Positions 44,931 through 52,830 of a stretch of DNA of 64,000 nucleotides are shown here, in pieces. The DNA lies in NCBI GenBank assembly GCA_964462535.1, contig CAYWXV010000013.1, positions 17,974-81,973 of the forward strand, read 5' to 3'. The stretch comes from CAYWXV01 sp964462535 (GTDB taxonomy: Bacteria > Bacteroidota > Ignavibacteria > OLB7). Every line of letters begins with the position of its first letter. Within the stretch, counting starts at the first letter, position 1. A program made the position numbers and the translations under genes. The notes beneath the pieces were generated by a model. It was not told the DNA's origin. It worked only from the letters and a program-made list of their open reading frames with translations, and made no database searches.

Positions 44931-45839
44931 ATGTCACCTAGCAACGAAGATCACGACCAGCACGTGTCGTCCTCCACGATGCCCTCGGATGGAGCGGACC
45001 CGATTCTTCGGGAGGACGAGGCGCTGGACAGGGAGAGAAGAATCGGGTGGGGGAGGATCTTCCTCTATGCGGTCGGTGGCACCGTCGCGGCCATCCTCCT
45101 CCTTATGCTCGTCGATGCGGTCGTCATGCCGTGGTACGTTAAGCTTGGTCAGGTGGAGTCAGTACCAGATGTCGTTGGGCTACCGTTTGCGGAGGCACGG
45201 AAGCGACTGGAGAAGCTCGGCTTTGAAGTGAAGAAGGGGGAGCCCCGTTTCGACAGTCGATACCCGACTGGAACGGTTGTATTACAGTCTCCGTACGGCG
45301 GGGCGCAGACGAAGAAGGGGCGACGCGTCTACTTGACGCTCAGTAGAGGTACGGAACTCATTCCAGTTCCTGATCTGCTGGGCATGCAGATTCGGGACGC
45401 CCGGATCAACTTGATGAGATCGGGACTCGAGCTTGGTGAAGTGATCTACGATCACAATGACACGATCATGAAGGGATTGGTGTTTGCGCAAAACATTCCG
45501 GCGAAGATTGGGGCGCGCCCTGGAACAGTCGTCGATGTCATGGTAAGCCGCGGTCCAAGCACGCGATTCACGATGATGCCGAACCTCCTCTCCCTCGATA
45601 TAGATCAAGCTCGATCCCGCCTGGAGAATGCTGGACTCGTTCTTGGCGTCGTCCGCTTCAAGGATGACCCGGCATTCGTGAAGAACACGGTGATTGAACA
45701 GGGGGTCACGCCATACGCTCAGGTTGCCCAGGGTGCAGCCATTGATCTCACGATTTGTGGCGTCGCTGAGGAAGGGGAGGGGCTATCCACTGACGAAACC
45801 GCGCCAGACGAAGAGACGACACCTCCCCCGCGGAGGTAG
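44931..45839 (+). CDS. Membrane-anchored triple PASTA-domain protein
   Basis: A 302-residue protein from the ATG at 44931. An acidic cytoplasmic N-terminus leads to one membrane helix (about residues 43-65, LYAVGGTVAAILLLMLVDAVV) and then three PASTA repeats (SVPDVVGLPFAEARKRLEKLG; PVPDLLGMQIRDARINLMRSG; MMPNLLSLDIDQARSRLENAG), ending in an acidic Pro-rich tail. PASTA domains bind peptidoglycan fragments or beta-lactams. No kinase or penicillin-binding domain is attached, as known for some Bacteroidetes/Chlorobi proteins. The MFS gene begins 11 bases later. Confidence 0.92.
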   Translation: MSPSNEDHDQHVSSSTMPSDGADPILREDEALDRERRIGWGRIFLYAVGGTVAAILLLMLVDAVVMPWYVKLGQVESVPDVVGLPFAEARKRLEKLGFEVKKGEPRFDSRYPTGTVVLQSPYGGAQTKKGRRVYLTLSRGTELIPVPDLLGMQIRDARINLMRSGLELGEVIYDHNDTIMKGLVFAQNIPAKIGARPGTVVDVMVSRGPSTRFTMMPNLLSLDIDQARSRLENAGLVLGVVRFKDDPAFVKNTVIEQGVTPYAQVAQGAAIDLTICGVAEEGEGLSTDETAPDEETTPPPRR

Positions 45840-45850
45840 GTCGATCACGC

Positions 45851-47101
45851 ATGAGGATCACTGACCGACTCTACGAGCGCTTCTTCCTCTCGCGCCGCGA
45901 TCTTCTCCTCCTCTGGGTCGGTCAGCTTGCATCGGGTTTCGGGGATTCGCTTGCGCTGATGGGTTTCGTCTTCCTTGCGCTGAAGCTGACCGGATCTGAT
46001 GCGGGGCTGGGACTCTTCCAGATGATTGCCTACGTGCCAATCATCTTCTTCGGTCTTGCGGCCGGTGTCTATGTCGATCGTCGGGACCGACGGCGTGTCA
46101 TGCTGGTCGCAGACGCGGGTCGAGCGATCGCCCTGGCCCTGATACCCGTCGCACTTGTGCTCGGCACACTGGACATACTCTGGGCCGGCATCACTGTCGT
46201 CGTTGTCACGACGCTTACCACCTTCTTCAATCCTGCCTACAACTCCTCGCTTGCGATCATCGTCGACAACCCGGCGAAGCTCTTCGGCGTGAACGCCATC
46301 ATTGCCTCCTCGCGGCAGTTCGCGGCAATTGCCGGGCCGACGTTCGCCGCGCTTGGCATCGCAGCGAGCGGGCCGGAGACGCTTCTCGGAATCAACGCGA
46401 TCACCTACGTCCTCTCCTTCGTCTGCATTGCGATGATTTCGCGCTCGATCCGATCGACGGAGTCGACCACCCGCATCCGATACGCGGAGCTGCGGAGTCA
46501 AGTCGCGATCGGGCTCCGAACTGTCATGAGGCACAAGGGGGTTCGCGGAGTCTTCATCCTGACGTTGATCAACAACCTGATCCTGATGGGCCCCGCAGTC
46601 GTCGGGACACCATTGTTGGTCCGAAAGGTTTTCAATGGATCTCTCGGCGACTTCGCAATCGTGGAGGCGATGTACGCAGTGGCTATGGCCATCACCGGAT
46701 TCGTTCTCAATCGCATCGGCAACATCCGGCGGTTGGGTGTTCTCTGGTCGGTCGGTCTCCTGCTAGATGGCTTCACGTTCATACTCTACCTGCCGGCTAC
46801 GGAATTGCTACACGTCTATGTCGCAACGTTTATCCACGCTCTGGCTATACCATTGATCATCGTTCCGAGAACCACGCTTATCCAGCGTCTAGTTCCAACG
46901 GAACTGCTTGGGCGGGCGTTCGGCTATATCGACATCGCAGTCCTTGGTGTGACTGCGCTCTCGGCCGGTCTCGCCGGCCTCGCGAGCAATGAAATCGGAC
47001 CTCGGTTAACATTGGTCTACGGTGGTGCTTTAGCCGGCACGTGCGGAATCGCTGGTCTTCTCTGGCCCCGCATCCGGAATATCGCGGCAAGTCGGGATTA
47101 G
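45851..47101 (+). CDS. MFS-type exporter
   Basis: A 416-residue protein with about 12 membrane helices. It has the MFS loop 2-3 signature (AAGVYVDRRDRRRVML) and FFNPAYNSSLAIIVD in the fifth helix region, in the style of the EntS/MFS_3 efflux group. Probably exports a small molecule or drug. Transcribed with the PASTA gene; convergent with gluQ with 15 bases between stops. Confidence 0.9.
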   Translation: MRITDRLYERFFLSRRDLLLLWVGQLASGFGDSLALMGFVFLALKLTGSDAGLGLFQMIAYVPIIFFGLAAGVYVDRRDRRRVMLVADAGRAIALALIPVALVLGTLDILWAGITVVVVTTLTTFFNPAYNSSLAIIVDNPAKLFGVNAIIASSRQFAAIAGPTFAALGIAASGPETLLGINAITYVLSFVCIAMISRSIRSTESTTRIRYAELRSQVAIGLRTVMRHKGVRGVFILTLINNLILMGPAVVGTPLLVRKVFNGSLGDFAIVEAMYAVAMAITGFVLNRIGNIRRLGVLWSVGLLLDGFTFILYLPATELLHVYVATFIHALAIPLIIVPRTTLIQRLVPTELLGRAFGYIDIAVLGVTALSAGLAGLASNEIGPRLTLVYGGALAGTCGIAGLLWPRIRNIAASRD

Positions 47102-47116
47102 GGCCGGTCGCTGATC

Positions 47117-48025
47117 TTACGACGTCCCTTGCCTGAGCTTCTCAACACCGAAATCTGCGATAAGATCAGCGGGGGCGCATGGCTCCGGCCGATCTATCAG
47201 ACCGATCGAGAATGCCAGTTCACCGGTGATGTCTTGAGCCCGCTTGCCGGCCGCACGGAGTTCAGCCAGCGAGATACCCCCATGCCGTTTGGATAGTCTT
47301 TCGCCATCGTCACCGTACATCAGTGGAACGTGGGTGAACTGCGGGGGAGTGTGTTGCATCGCCCGATAGAGCAGGATCTGTCGCGCCGTTGACGAGAGGA
47401 GATCGTCGCCGCGCAGTACGTCCGTGATACCCATCCCGATATCGTCGACCACCACGGCAAGTTGATAGGAGACCACCCCATCCGCACGGGCAACGATGAA
47501 GTCACCCGTCTCCACATCAACACGTTCAGTCTGTACACCCCACACTCGATCTACGAACGAGACCTCACTACGCTCATGGACTGCAAATCGAAGGGATGGA
47601 CTCTTCGACCGCCTGAGCGACTGTCGTTCCTCGTCAGTTCTGTTTCTGCACGTGCCGGGATAGACGGGGTCTCGACCGTGCGGTGCCGAAGCGATATCGC
47701 GGAGTTCTCTGCGCGAGCAGAAGCATTCGTAGAGGTCGCCCTGCCGCTGCAACCGATCGAGGGCGCTGAGATAGTGCTCACCCCGACGTGACTGATAGTA
47801 CTCGTCAGTGAGATCGTTGTCCCAGTCGAGCCCTAGCCAGCGCAAGTCGCGGACGATGTCGCTGTCGGCATTCGCAACGCTTCGCCGGGCATCAATGTCC
47901 TCGATGCGAAGAAGGATCTCGCCACCGCGTGATCGCACGTCGAGCCAGGCAAGCATGAACGATCGTGCATTCCCAAGGTGGAGGTAGCCGGTGGGGCTTG
48001 GGGCCAGTCTGCCTCGAATCTGCAT
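47117..48025 (-). CDS. gluQ: Glutamyl-Q tRNA(Asp) synthetase
   Basis: A 302-residue truncated glutamyl-tRNA synthetase homologue without an anticodon-binding domain. The HIGH-like motif is HLGN (16-19), the KMSKS-like motif is RLSKR, and the zinc site CFC ... YPGTC is characteristic of GluQRS. It attaches glutamate to queuosine in tRNA(Asp). The start at 48023-48025 lies four bases after the stop of the RraA-like gene, so they are translated from one mRNA. Confidence 0.93.
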   Translation of the reverse strand: MQIRGRLAPSPTGYLHLGNARSFMLAWLDVRSRGGEILLRIEDIDARRSVANADSDIVRDLRWLGLDWDNDLTDEYYQSRRGEHYLSALDRLQRQGDLYECFCSRRELRDIASAPHGRDPVYPGTCRNRTDEERQSLRRSKSPSLRFAVHERSEVSFVDRVWGVQTERVDVETGDFIVARADGVVSYQLAVVVDDIGMGITDVLRGDDLLSSTARQILLYRAMQHTPPQFTHVPLMYGDDGERLSKRHGGISLAELRAAGKRAQDITGELAFSIGLIDRPEPCAPADLIADFGVEKLRQGTS

Positions 48026-48029
48026 GATG

Positions 48030-48668
48030 TCAGAACCGTCCGTATCGATCGAATAGATCGCGTGCATCCTCTCCCGCAACCAAGCCCTTCTGTGTGGAAG
48101 ATTCCTCGTCGAAGGCCCGGTTCAGTTCCGCGTAGACAGATGGAATCGCCTGCTGGGGAATGCGGACCACGCCATTTGCGTCGGCGAAGATCAAATCGCC
48201 GGGGTGAATCGAGGCGCCGTTGAACGTGATTGGGACATTGTAGGAATGCATGTAGCCTCGACGACGAATGTCCTGAAGAGATCGCCCGGTCCCGAAGACA
48301 GGGAAGCCGAGTTGAGCGATTTGCTCGATATCCCTCACGCCTCCGTTGACGACAGCACCCACGGCACCACGAGCTCGCGCCCGCGCTGACATCATGCCTC
48401 CCCACAATGCTGCGTTCACGGGGGCATCCGATGCGACTACCACCACCGACTCGGGAGGAATGGAATCGACCATCTCCAGAAGCGTTGATATCTCGACGTA
48501 CTCGTCAGTGGGGACCACACGACAAGGATATGCGTAGCCCCACACCTTGCGCGACGGATCTGTTCCGATATCCTGGACCGCGGCATCGAGCGCCGGCGAT
48601 TCCATCCCCATTCGCTCCATCGTATCGGAGACGAGAGGCGTATAGAAGCGGGAGAAATCTGGGAGCAT
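48030..48668 (-). CDS. RraA-like protein (HMG/CHA aldolase family)
   Basis: A 212-residue protein with the RraA core: ALWGGMMSARARARGAVGAV, NGGVRDIEQIAQLGFPVF and IHPGDLIFADANGVVRIP (Asp and Asn of the divalent metal site). The fold is shared by 4-hydroxy-4-methyl-2-oxoglutarate aldolases and RNase E inhibitors; the GxxxR-D pattern favours an aldolase-type enzyme. It precedes gluQ in the same transcript. Confidence 0.88.
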   Translation of the reverse strand: MLPDFSRFYTPLVSDTMERMGMESPALDAAVQDIGTDPSRKVWGYAYPCRVVPTDEYVEISTLLEMVDSIPPESVVVVASDAPVNAALWGGMMSARARARGAVGAVVNGGVRDIEQIAQLGFPVFGTGRSLQDIRRRGYMHSYNVPITFNGASIHPGDLIFADANGVVRIPQQAIPSVYAELNRAFDEESSTQKGLVAGEDARDLFDRYGRF

Positions 48669-48775
48669 GATGCTGATGTTCGTTGTTGGTAATCAGTGGC
48701 ACGGAGTTGATACGTCTTCGACCGCTCCTGTCCCGGAGCATCAACGTTACACGTATGCAAACAAAGAGGGCACTC

Positions 48776-48926
48776 GGAGACTGTTGAACACCTCTCGGAT
48801 CCCGTGGCCGTTCAACTCGTGCGAGGTCGAGGCGCACGACGACGATCGAATGCGGCGTACCGGACGAACGGCGCCGTTGGCGATGAGGAGCGCAACGCAG
48901 AGATCACTCGTTTTTCAACAGTCTCC
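48776..48926 (-). repeat. Dispersed element copy C (151 bp, perfect termini)
   Basis: The best-preserved copy: GGAGACTGTTGAA and TTCAACAGTCTCC are perfect 13-bp terminal inverted repeats. Inside it, in reverse orientation, are GAGGAGCGCAACGCAGAGAT, a GGCGTACC half-palindrome and GCGAGGTCGAGGCGC. Its right end is followed at once by TAG, which on the minus strand provides the arsR stop (48926-48928). Confidence 0.85.
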
Positions 48927-49348
48927 TAGGAATAGCCATCCGGTACGGGGGCACCTTCGAGCGATACAGGGACCCGGGGCGCGCAGCACGCGCGGACTAT
49001 CCGCTCGCGATCCTGAGCCATCTCCGGATCGGTGGCCAGCCGGGCGAGCGTCTCCTCGAGTATGCGACGGAGACCTTCGTCGACTGGCGTTGCGATCGAA
49101 TAGTGCATCCATTTCCCATCGCGCCGCGCGTTCACCATCTCCGCGCGTCGTAGGTAGGCAAGGTGACGTGAAATGGTCGGCTGTGGTGCGTTCAATCCCT
49201 CGACGAAGTAGCAGACACAAATCTCGCTCCCCCTCATCAGGTTCAGCAGGCGCAAGCGCGTTCGGTCAGCGAGCGCGCTGAAGAACGTCTCCAGCTCTAT
49301 CGGTCGGGGCTGATTCGCACGTGTTGTCGGTCGTGTCATCGCTGTCAT
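48926..49348 (-). CDS. arsR: ArsR arsenical-responsive repressor
   Basis: A 140-residue ArsR/SmtB winged helix. The arsenite-sensing motif is EICVC (Cys44, Cys46), matching ELCVC of classical ArsR, followed by the recognition helix PQPTISRHLAYLRRAEMV. An extra Cys pair (CCAPR) near the C-terminus could add a third thiolate. It is divergent from arsI, with inverted repeats in the 109-bp spacer. The stop codon touches a dispersed element. Confidence 0.95.
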   Translation of the reverse strand: MTAMTRPTTRANQPRPIELETFFSALADRTRLRLLNLMRGSEICVCYFVEGLNAPQPTISRHLAYLRRAEMVNARRDGKWMHYSIATPVDEGLRRILEETLARLATDPEMAQDRERIVRACCAPRVPVSLEGAPVPDGYS

Positions 49349-49372
49349 ATCTCTTCACATCGGAAATTTCAT

Positions 49373-49388
49373 ATTCGTCTTGACGAAT
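49373..49388. promoter_or_regulatory. Candidate ArsR operator 1
   Basis: Perfect dyad ATTCGTC-TT-GACGAAT in the arsR-arsI spacer. The candidate -35 (TTGACG) of the arsI promoter lies inside it, so bound ArsR would block RNA polymerase. Confidence 0.7.
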
Positions 49389-49409
49389 GTGTTGCCATTT
49401 TCGTATGTT
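49380..49409 (+). promoter_or_regulatory. Candidate ars operon promoter
   Basis: TTGACG (49380-49385), an 18-base spacer and TATGTT (49404-49409), 48 bases before the arsI start codon. Confidence 0.5.
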
Positions 49410-49417
49410 CGTGTCGC

Positions 49418-49433
49418 ATTCGGATTAGCGAAT
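49418..49433. promoter_or_regulatory. Candidate ArsR operator 2
   Basis: ATTCG-N6-CGAAT, the same half-sites as operator 1 with a wider spacer, placed just downstream of the candidate -10 box. Confidence 0.5.
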
Positions 49434-49457
49434 ATGTAAACTGTAGAGGAAAGAGCA

Positions 49458-49946
49458 ATGAACACCACAATGGAGTTTCCGGTCCGTGCCTTGAAGGCAC
49501 ATGTTGGATTGAATGTCGGCGACGTTGATGCAAGCATTGACTTCTATCGTCGACTCTTCGGGGTGGAGCCGGTCCGGGTCCGCAATGACTACGCGAAGTT
49601 CGATGTCGAGAATCCTCCGCTGAACCTCACAATGAACCTCCACCCGGCGACGGGAACAAACGTGTCGCACATGGGGATCCAGGTCTCGTCGACCAAGGAC
49701 GTCCTTGCCGTGCGCGACAGGTGGTTGCAGGCAGGGCTGGAGCCTCTTGACGAGATGGGGACGGCCTGTTGCTACGCCCTTCAGGACAAGGCCTGGGTCA
49801 CCGATCCCGACGGCAATGAATGGGAGGTCTTTACGGTCCTCCAGTCTGATGTCGAAAACACAACGGAGTGCTGCACTCCGCAGCAGAAGGAATCCATGGT
49901 AGCGGAGGGGGACTCTTGCTGTGAGCCGGGGGCCGGTTGTTGCTGA
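49458..49946 (+). CDS. arsI: ArsI-type C-As lyase / CadI-like dioxygenase with Cys-rich tail
   Basis: A 162-residue vicinal-oxygen-chelate protein. It has His15 (AHVGLNV), His71 (SHMGIQV) and Glu123 (EWEVF) as iron ligand candidates, and the vicinal Cys104-Cys105 pair (ACCYALQDKAWV) that binds trivalent organoarsenicals in ArsI. It cleaves methyl- or aryl-arsenicals to inorganic arsenite. The C-terminus adds three more Cys pairs (138-139, 154-155, 161-162) in a metallothionein-like tail. First gene of the arsI-acr3-arsC operon. Confidence 0.92.
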   Translation: MNTTMEFPVRALKAHVGLNVGDVDASIDFYRRLFGVEPVRVRNDYAKFDVENPPLNLTMNLHPATGTNVSHMGIQVSSTKDVLAVRDRWLQAGLEPLDEMGTACCYALQDKAWVTDPDGNEWEVFTVLQSDVENTTECCTPQQKESMVAEGDSCCEPGAGCC

Positions 49947-50102
49947 GACCTGGGTTGCACACGAGTCACTCGTAACGTTGTGGGTGCTTCGCGTCGGCGC
50001 GGAGCACCCCTCCGGTTTTCACGGATAATCACTCACCAGACATTCCTGCCGGTCGAGAACACTCGGATCCCCGTTCCGACTAAACACTCGCTTCCCCCAA
50101 TA

Positions 50103-51194
50103 ATGGATAACACGAAAGCAGGATCAGCGCACATCCAGCAGACATCACCGCGACGACTCTCTGTTCTCGATCGACAGCTGAGCTTGTGGATTCTGCTGGC
50201 GATGTTCTGCGGGGTAGTGATCGGCTACCTCTTCCCGAGCGTTGCGTCAGCGATTGACCGAGCGTCCGTCGGCACGACCAACGTCCCCATTGCGGTGGGT
50301 CTCATATTGATGATGTTCCCCCCTCTCGCGAAGGTCAGGTATGAGAAGCTACCGGAGGTCTTCCGCGACTGGAAGGTGCTATCGGTTTCGCTGGTATTGA
50401 ACTGGGTCGTGGGACCCGTCCTGATGTTCCTGCTTGCGATAGCGCTCCTCCCGGATATGCCTGACTACATGGTAGGGCTGATACTGGTCGGTCTTGCACG
50501 CTGCATAGCAATGGTACTGGTCTGGAATGACCTGGCGTGCGGGAGCAGCGACTACGCTGCAGGGCTGGTTGCCTTCAATAGCATTTTTCAGATTCTCTTC
50601 TTCGGACTCTACGCCTGGCTCTTCGTAACGGTGCTCCCACCGTTGGTTGGATTGAGGGGCGCACACGTTGACGTAGCATTCAATGACGTGCTGGTGAGCG
50701 TACTGATCTACCTGGGCATTCCGTTCTTTGGAGGTATGCTCACCAGGTGGATTCTCCGTCGGGCGAAGGGCGATGTCTGGTACTCCACCGTGTTCATACG
50801 CAGGATCTCCCCTGTCACACTGGTTGCTTTGCTTGCCACGATTACAATCATGTTCAGTTTGAAGGGGGATAAGCTCATCGAATTGCCACTGGACATTGTT
50901 CGCGTCGCGATTCCTCTAGGTCTATACTTCGTGATCATGTTCTTCGCCAGTTTCCTACTTGCTCGCAAAGTCGGCGCCGATTATCCGCGGGCAGCTACAC
51001 TTGCGTTCACCGCTTCAGGGAACAATTTCGAGCTTGCCATCGCGGTCGCGATTTCCGTATTCGGAATTGGATCGCAGGTGGCGTTCGCGACCGTCGTCGG
51101 TCCCCTGGTTGAAGTGCCGGTCCTTCTGGCGCTCGTCTCGGCATCGTTGTGGCTCCGGAGAAAATTGTACACCAACCAGGTTCCTACCGCGTGA
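50103..51194 (+). CDS. acr3: ACR3 arsenite efflux permease
   Basis: A 363-residue protein from the ATG at 50103, with ten predicted membrane helices and ACR3 marks: GLARCIAMVLVWNDLACG (the essential Cys), VGLILMMFPPLAKVRYE and FTASGNNFELAIAVA. It exports As(OH)3 from the cell, driven by the proton gradient. Length is normal. The frame extends upstream to 49980, but that part overlaps the arsI-acr3 spacer and is not protein-like. Confidence 0.96.
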   Translation: MDNTKAGSAHIQQTSPRRLSVLDRQLSLWILLAMFCGVVIGYLFPSVASAIDRASVGTTNVPIAVGLILMMFPPLAKVRYEKLPEVFRDWKVLSVSLVLNWVVGPVLMFLLAIALLPDMPDYMVGLILVGLARCIAMVLVWNDLACGSSDYAAGLVAFNSIFQILFFGLYAWLFVTVLPPLVGLRGAHVDVAFNDVLVSVLIYLGIPFFGGMLTRWILRRAKGDVWYSTVFIRRISPVTLVALLATITIMFSLKGDKLIELPLDIVRVAIPLGLYFVIMFFASFLLARKVGADYPRAATLAFTASGNNFELAIAVAISVFGIGSQVAFATVVGPLVEVPVLLALVSASLWLRRKLYTNQVPTA

Positions 51195-51251
51195 TCGTCC
51201 GACAGCGACTATTCACACGTCTCCAGCTTCATAGCTAACCCACGGATTACA

Positions 51252-51677
51252 ATGGCCATACGCGTCTTGATCCTATGTACGGGAAATTCAGCCCGAAGCC
51301 AGATGGCCGAAGGCCTTCTGCGGCACGACGGTGGTGGCGAGTTCGAGGTCTTCAGCGCCGGCACGCATCCATCAGCTGTCCGGCCCGAGGCAATAGCCGT
51401 CATGGCTGAAGTCGGTATCGATATCTCGAGCCATTGGTCCAAATCCGTTGATGAATACATCGATCAGGAATTCGATGTCGTTATGACCGTCTGTTCCCGT
51501 GCGAGCGAGAACTGCCCGACGTTTCCTGGAAAGTATCATCGAGTCACGTGGGACTTCGACGATCCAGCATCAGTCCAGGGAGACGAGGCAGTGCGCCTCG
51601 ATGCCTTTCGTCGCGTTCGCGACCAGATTCGGTTGCGGTTGGTTCATTGGAAAGACGGAATCACGCGGGGCAATTAG
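51252..51677 (+). CDS. arsC: Thioredoxin-coupled arsenate reductase
   Basis: A 141-residue low-molecular-weight phosphatase-type ArsC. The CX5R loop is CTGNSAR (Cys9-Arg15), and the redox cysteines are Cys81 and Cys88 (TVCSRASENCP), the arrangement of thioredoxin-dependent enzymes. It reduces arsenate to arsenite for export by ACR3. It follows acr3 by 57 bases. Confidence 0.95.
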   Translation: MAIRVLILCTGNSARSQMAEGLLRHDGGGEFEVFSAGTHPSAVRPEAIAVMAEVGIDISSHWSKSVDEYIDQEFDVVMTVCSRASENCPTFPGKYHRVTWDFDDPASVQGDEAVRLDAFRRVRDQIRLRLVHWKDGITRGN

Positions 51678-51739
51678 CTCGTATTGCTAGTCTCCCATCG
51701 TGTTTCGCCTATCTAGCCCACGCAGAGAGCGACCTTGGC

Positions 51740-51965
51740 CGGGACCACGGCGCAGGGGAAACCCCTCGCCGCGCGCGATGTGAATGTGGGCTCCGGGAGC
51801 CACCCCGCTAACAAATCCCGTTCCACGGGGTTAGAGGTCTGTCGTGTTGCACGCGACTGCACGCAGTTCATGCTTCACGCGCGCTGCATGGGCCGCACAA
51901 CGGCAGGACGGCCCAGGTGCCTTGTGCCCCGACCGGTGACGAGCCCGTGTCGGGGCACGTTTGTT
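51740..51965 (+). ncRNA. Candidate structured RNA
   Basis: Successive stems on the plus strand: GGCGCAGGGG-AAA-CCCCTCGCC at 51758-51779, GGCTC-CGG-GAGCC near 51790-51803, CTAAC...CCCG-loop-CGGG-GTTAG near 51808-51834, and a closing GTGCCCCGAC / GTCGGGGCAC stem (51924-51958) followed by GTTTGTT. I could not match it to RNase P, tmRNA, 6S, SRP RNA or a known riboswitch by core motifs. It could also be just the 3' region of the ars mRNA. Confidence 0.3.
51924..51965 (+). terminator. Terminator after ars operon or candidate RNA
   Basis: Perfect 10-bp stem GTGCCCCGAC / GTCGGGGCAC with a 15-base loop, followed by GTTTGTT. Confidence 0.6.
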
Positions 51966-52042
51966 CGCTGACCGAGTCCAGCCACCGCCGCGGCTTTGTG
52001 CACCGAATCCACCAGCTATCCACATATCCCTACTTTCGGCGC

Positions 52043-52687
52043 ATGCCAATATTCAACAGTCGCGCGGCCACAACTACTTCACTTGTTGTTCTGATTCTGG
52101 TATGGGCTGGTTGTAATCCGCCGGACCCACAAAAGTCGAACGACTCGTCGGCCAGTGTCGGCGCTGCCAAAGGAACGATCGTCGATCGCGATAGTGGGAA
52201 CAATCGGTCCACGCAGAAGGACGACGACGTCGACGTGGCGTTCGCGGACAGTGCGCAGACCCTGAACCCCACGCCGAGCCGGTGGAAACTCTACAAGGGG
52301 GAGTGGTTCGATATCCGATATCCGGCCGGATTCACGACCGTCAAAACGGGCGAGGAAGATGGCGTCGCCTTCCGTTCTCCTGACGGCGATGTCGAGTTCT
52401 ATGTCTTTAGTCCCCTTTGGAATGGTACGTCATTGGTTGCCCGTCAACACGACGTGAAAGAGGATGTCGAGACGATGACGGAGGAGCGCTCGGGAAGCGC
52501 GGTCGTACGTCGGTTTACGTATGTGGCGAAGGACGGGACGTTTCGACGATCCTTCGAGGACACGGAGGATACGACCCACAATACCCGTCACATTTTTGGT
52601 GTGCGGTACAGGTCATTGAGTGCGCTCGCGCGTTACCGTACCAGTTACTTGAGATTCAAAGAGTCTCTTCAGCAGTATTCCGACTAG
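52043..52687 (+). CDS. Lipoprotein of unknown function
   Basis: A 214-residue protein from the ATG at 52043, with a lipoprotein signal peptide (TSLVVLILVWAGC). A Ser/Asp/Lys-rich linker follows, then a compact domain starting WKLYKGEWFDIRYPAGF, as seen in small PsbP-like or stress-related domains, with FRSPDGDVEFYVFSP. No family is assigned firmly. The longer upstream frame ignores the signal peptide. Confidence 0.68.
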   Translation: MPIFNSRAATTTSLVVLILVWAGCNPPDPQKSNDSSASVGAAKGTIVDRDSGNNRSTQKDDDVDVAFADSAQTLNPTPSRWKLYKGEWFDIRYPAGFTTVKTGEEDGVAFRSPDGDVEFYVFSPLWNGTSLVARQHDVKEDVETMTEERSGSAVVRRFTYVAKDGTFRRSFEDTEDTTHNTRHIFGVRYRSLSALARYRTSYLRFKESLQQYSD

Positions 52688-52830
52688 GAGACATCGGGGT
52701 CGAATCATGATCGACGTCATTGAACCGGTCCGCAGCGCGGGGTAGCATTGCGAGTAATGTGCGCGGGCCAACTGGCCGGTCGACCAGTCGGCTACGTGGC
52801 CGCAATGCGACGCTCATGTGGAGGAATACT

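Larger units (their letters stand above)
51678..52042. other. Intergenic region, highly structured
   Basis: 365 bp with no convincing gene. It is dominated by a run of GC-rich hairpins ending in a terminator-like stem (51924-51958), described as a candidate RNA below. Confidence 0.55.

Noticed and set aside
45845..46534. 229-residue minus-strand frame opposite the MFS gene
   Set aside because: Asp/Arg/Glu-rich antisense shadow of a clear membrane transporter gene; no domain.
48776..48926. Attachment site or tRNA-like palindrome
   Set aside because: The same element recurs at least six more times with no integrase or tRNA nearby, so a dispersed repeat explains it better.
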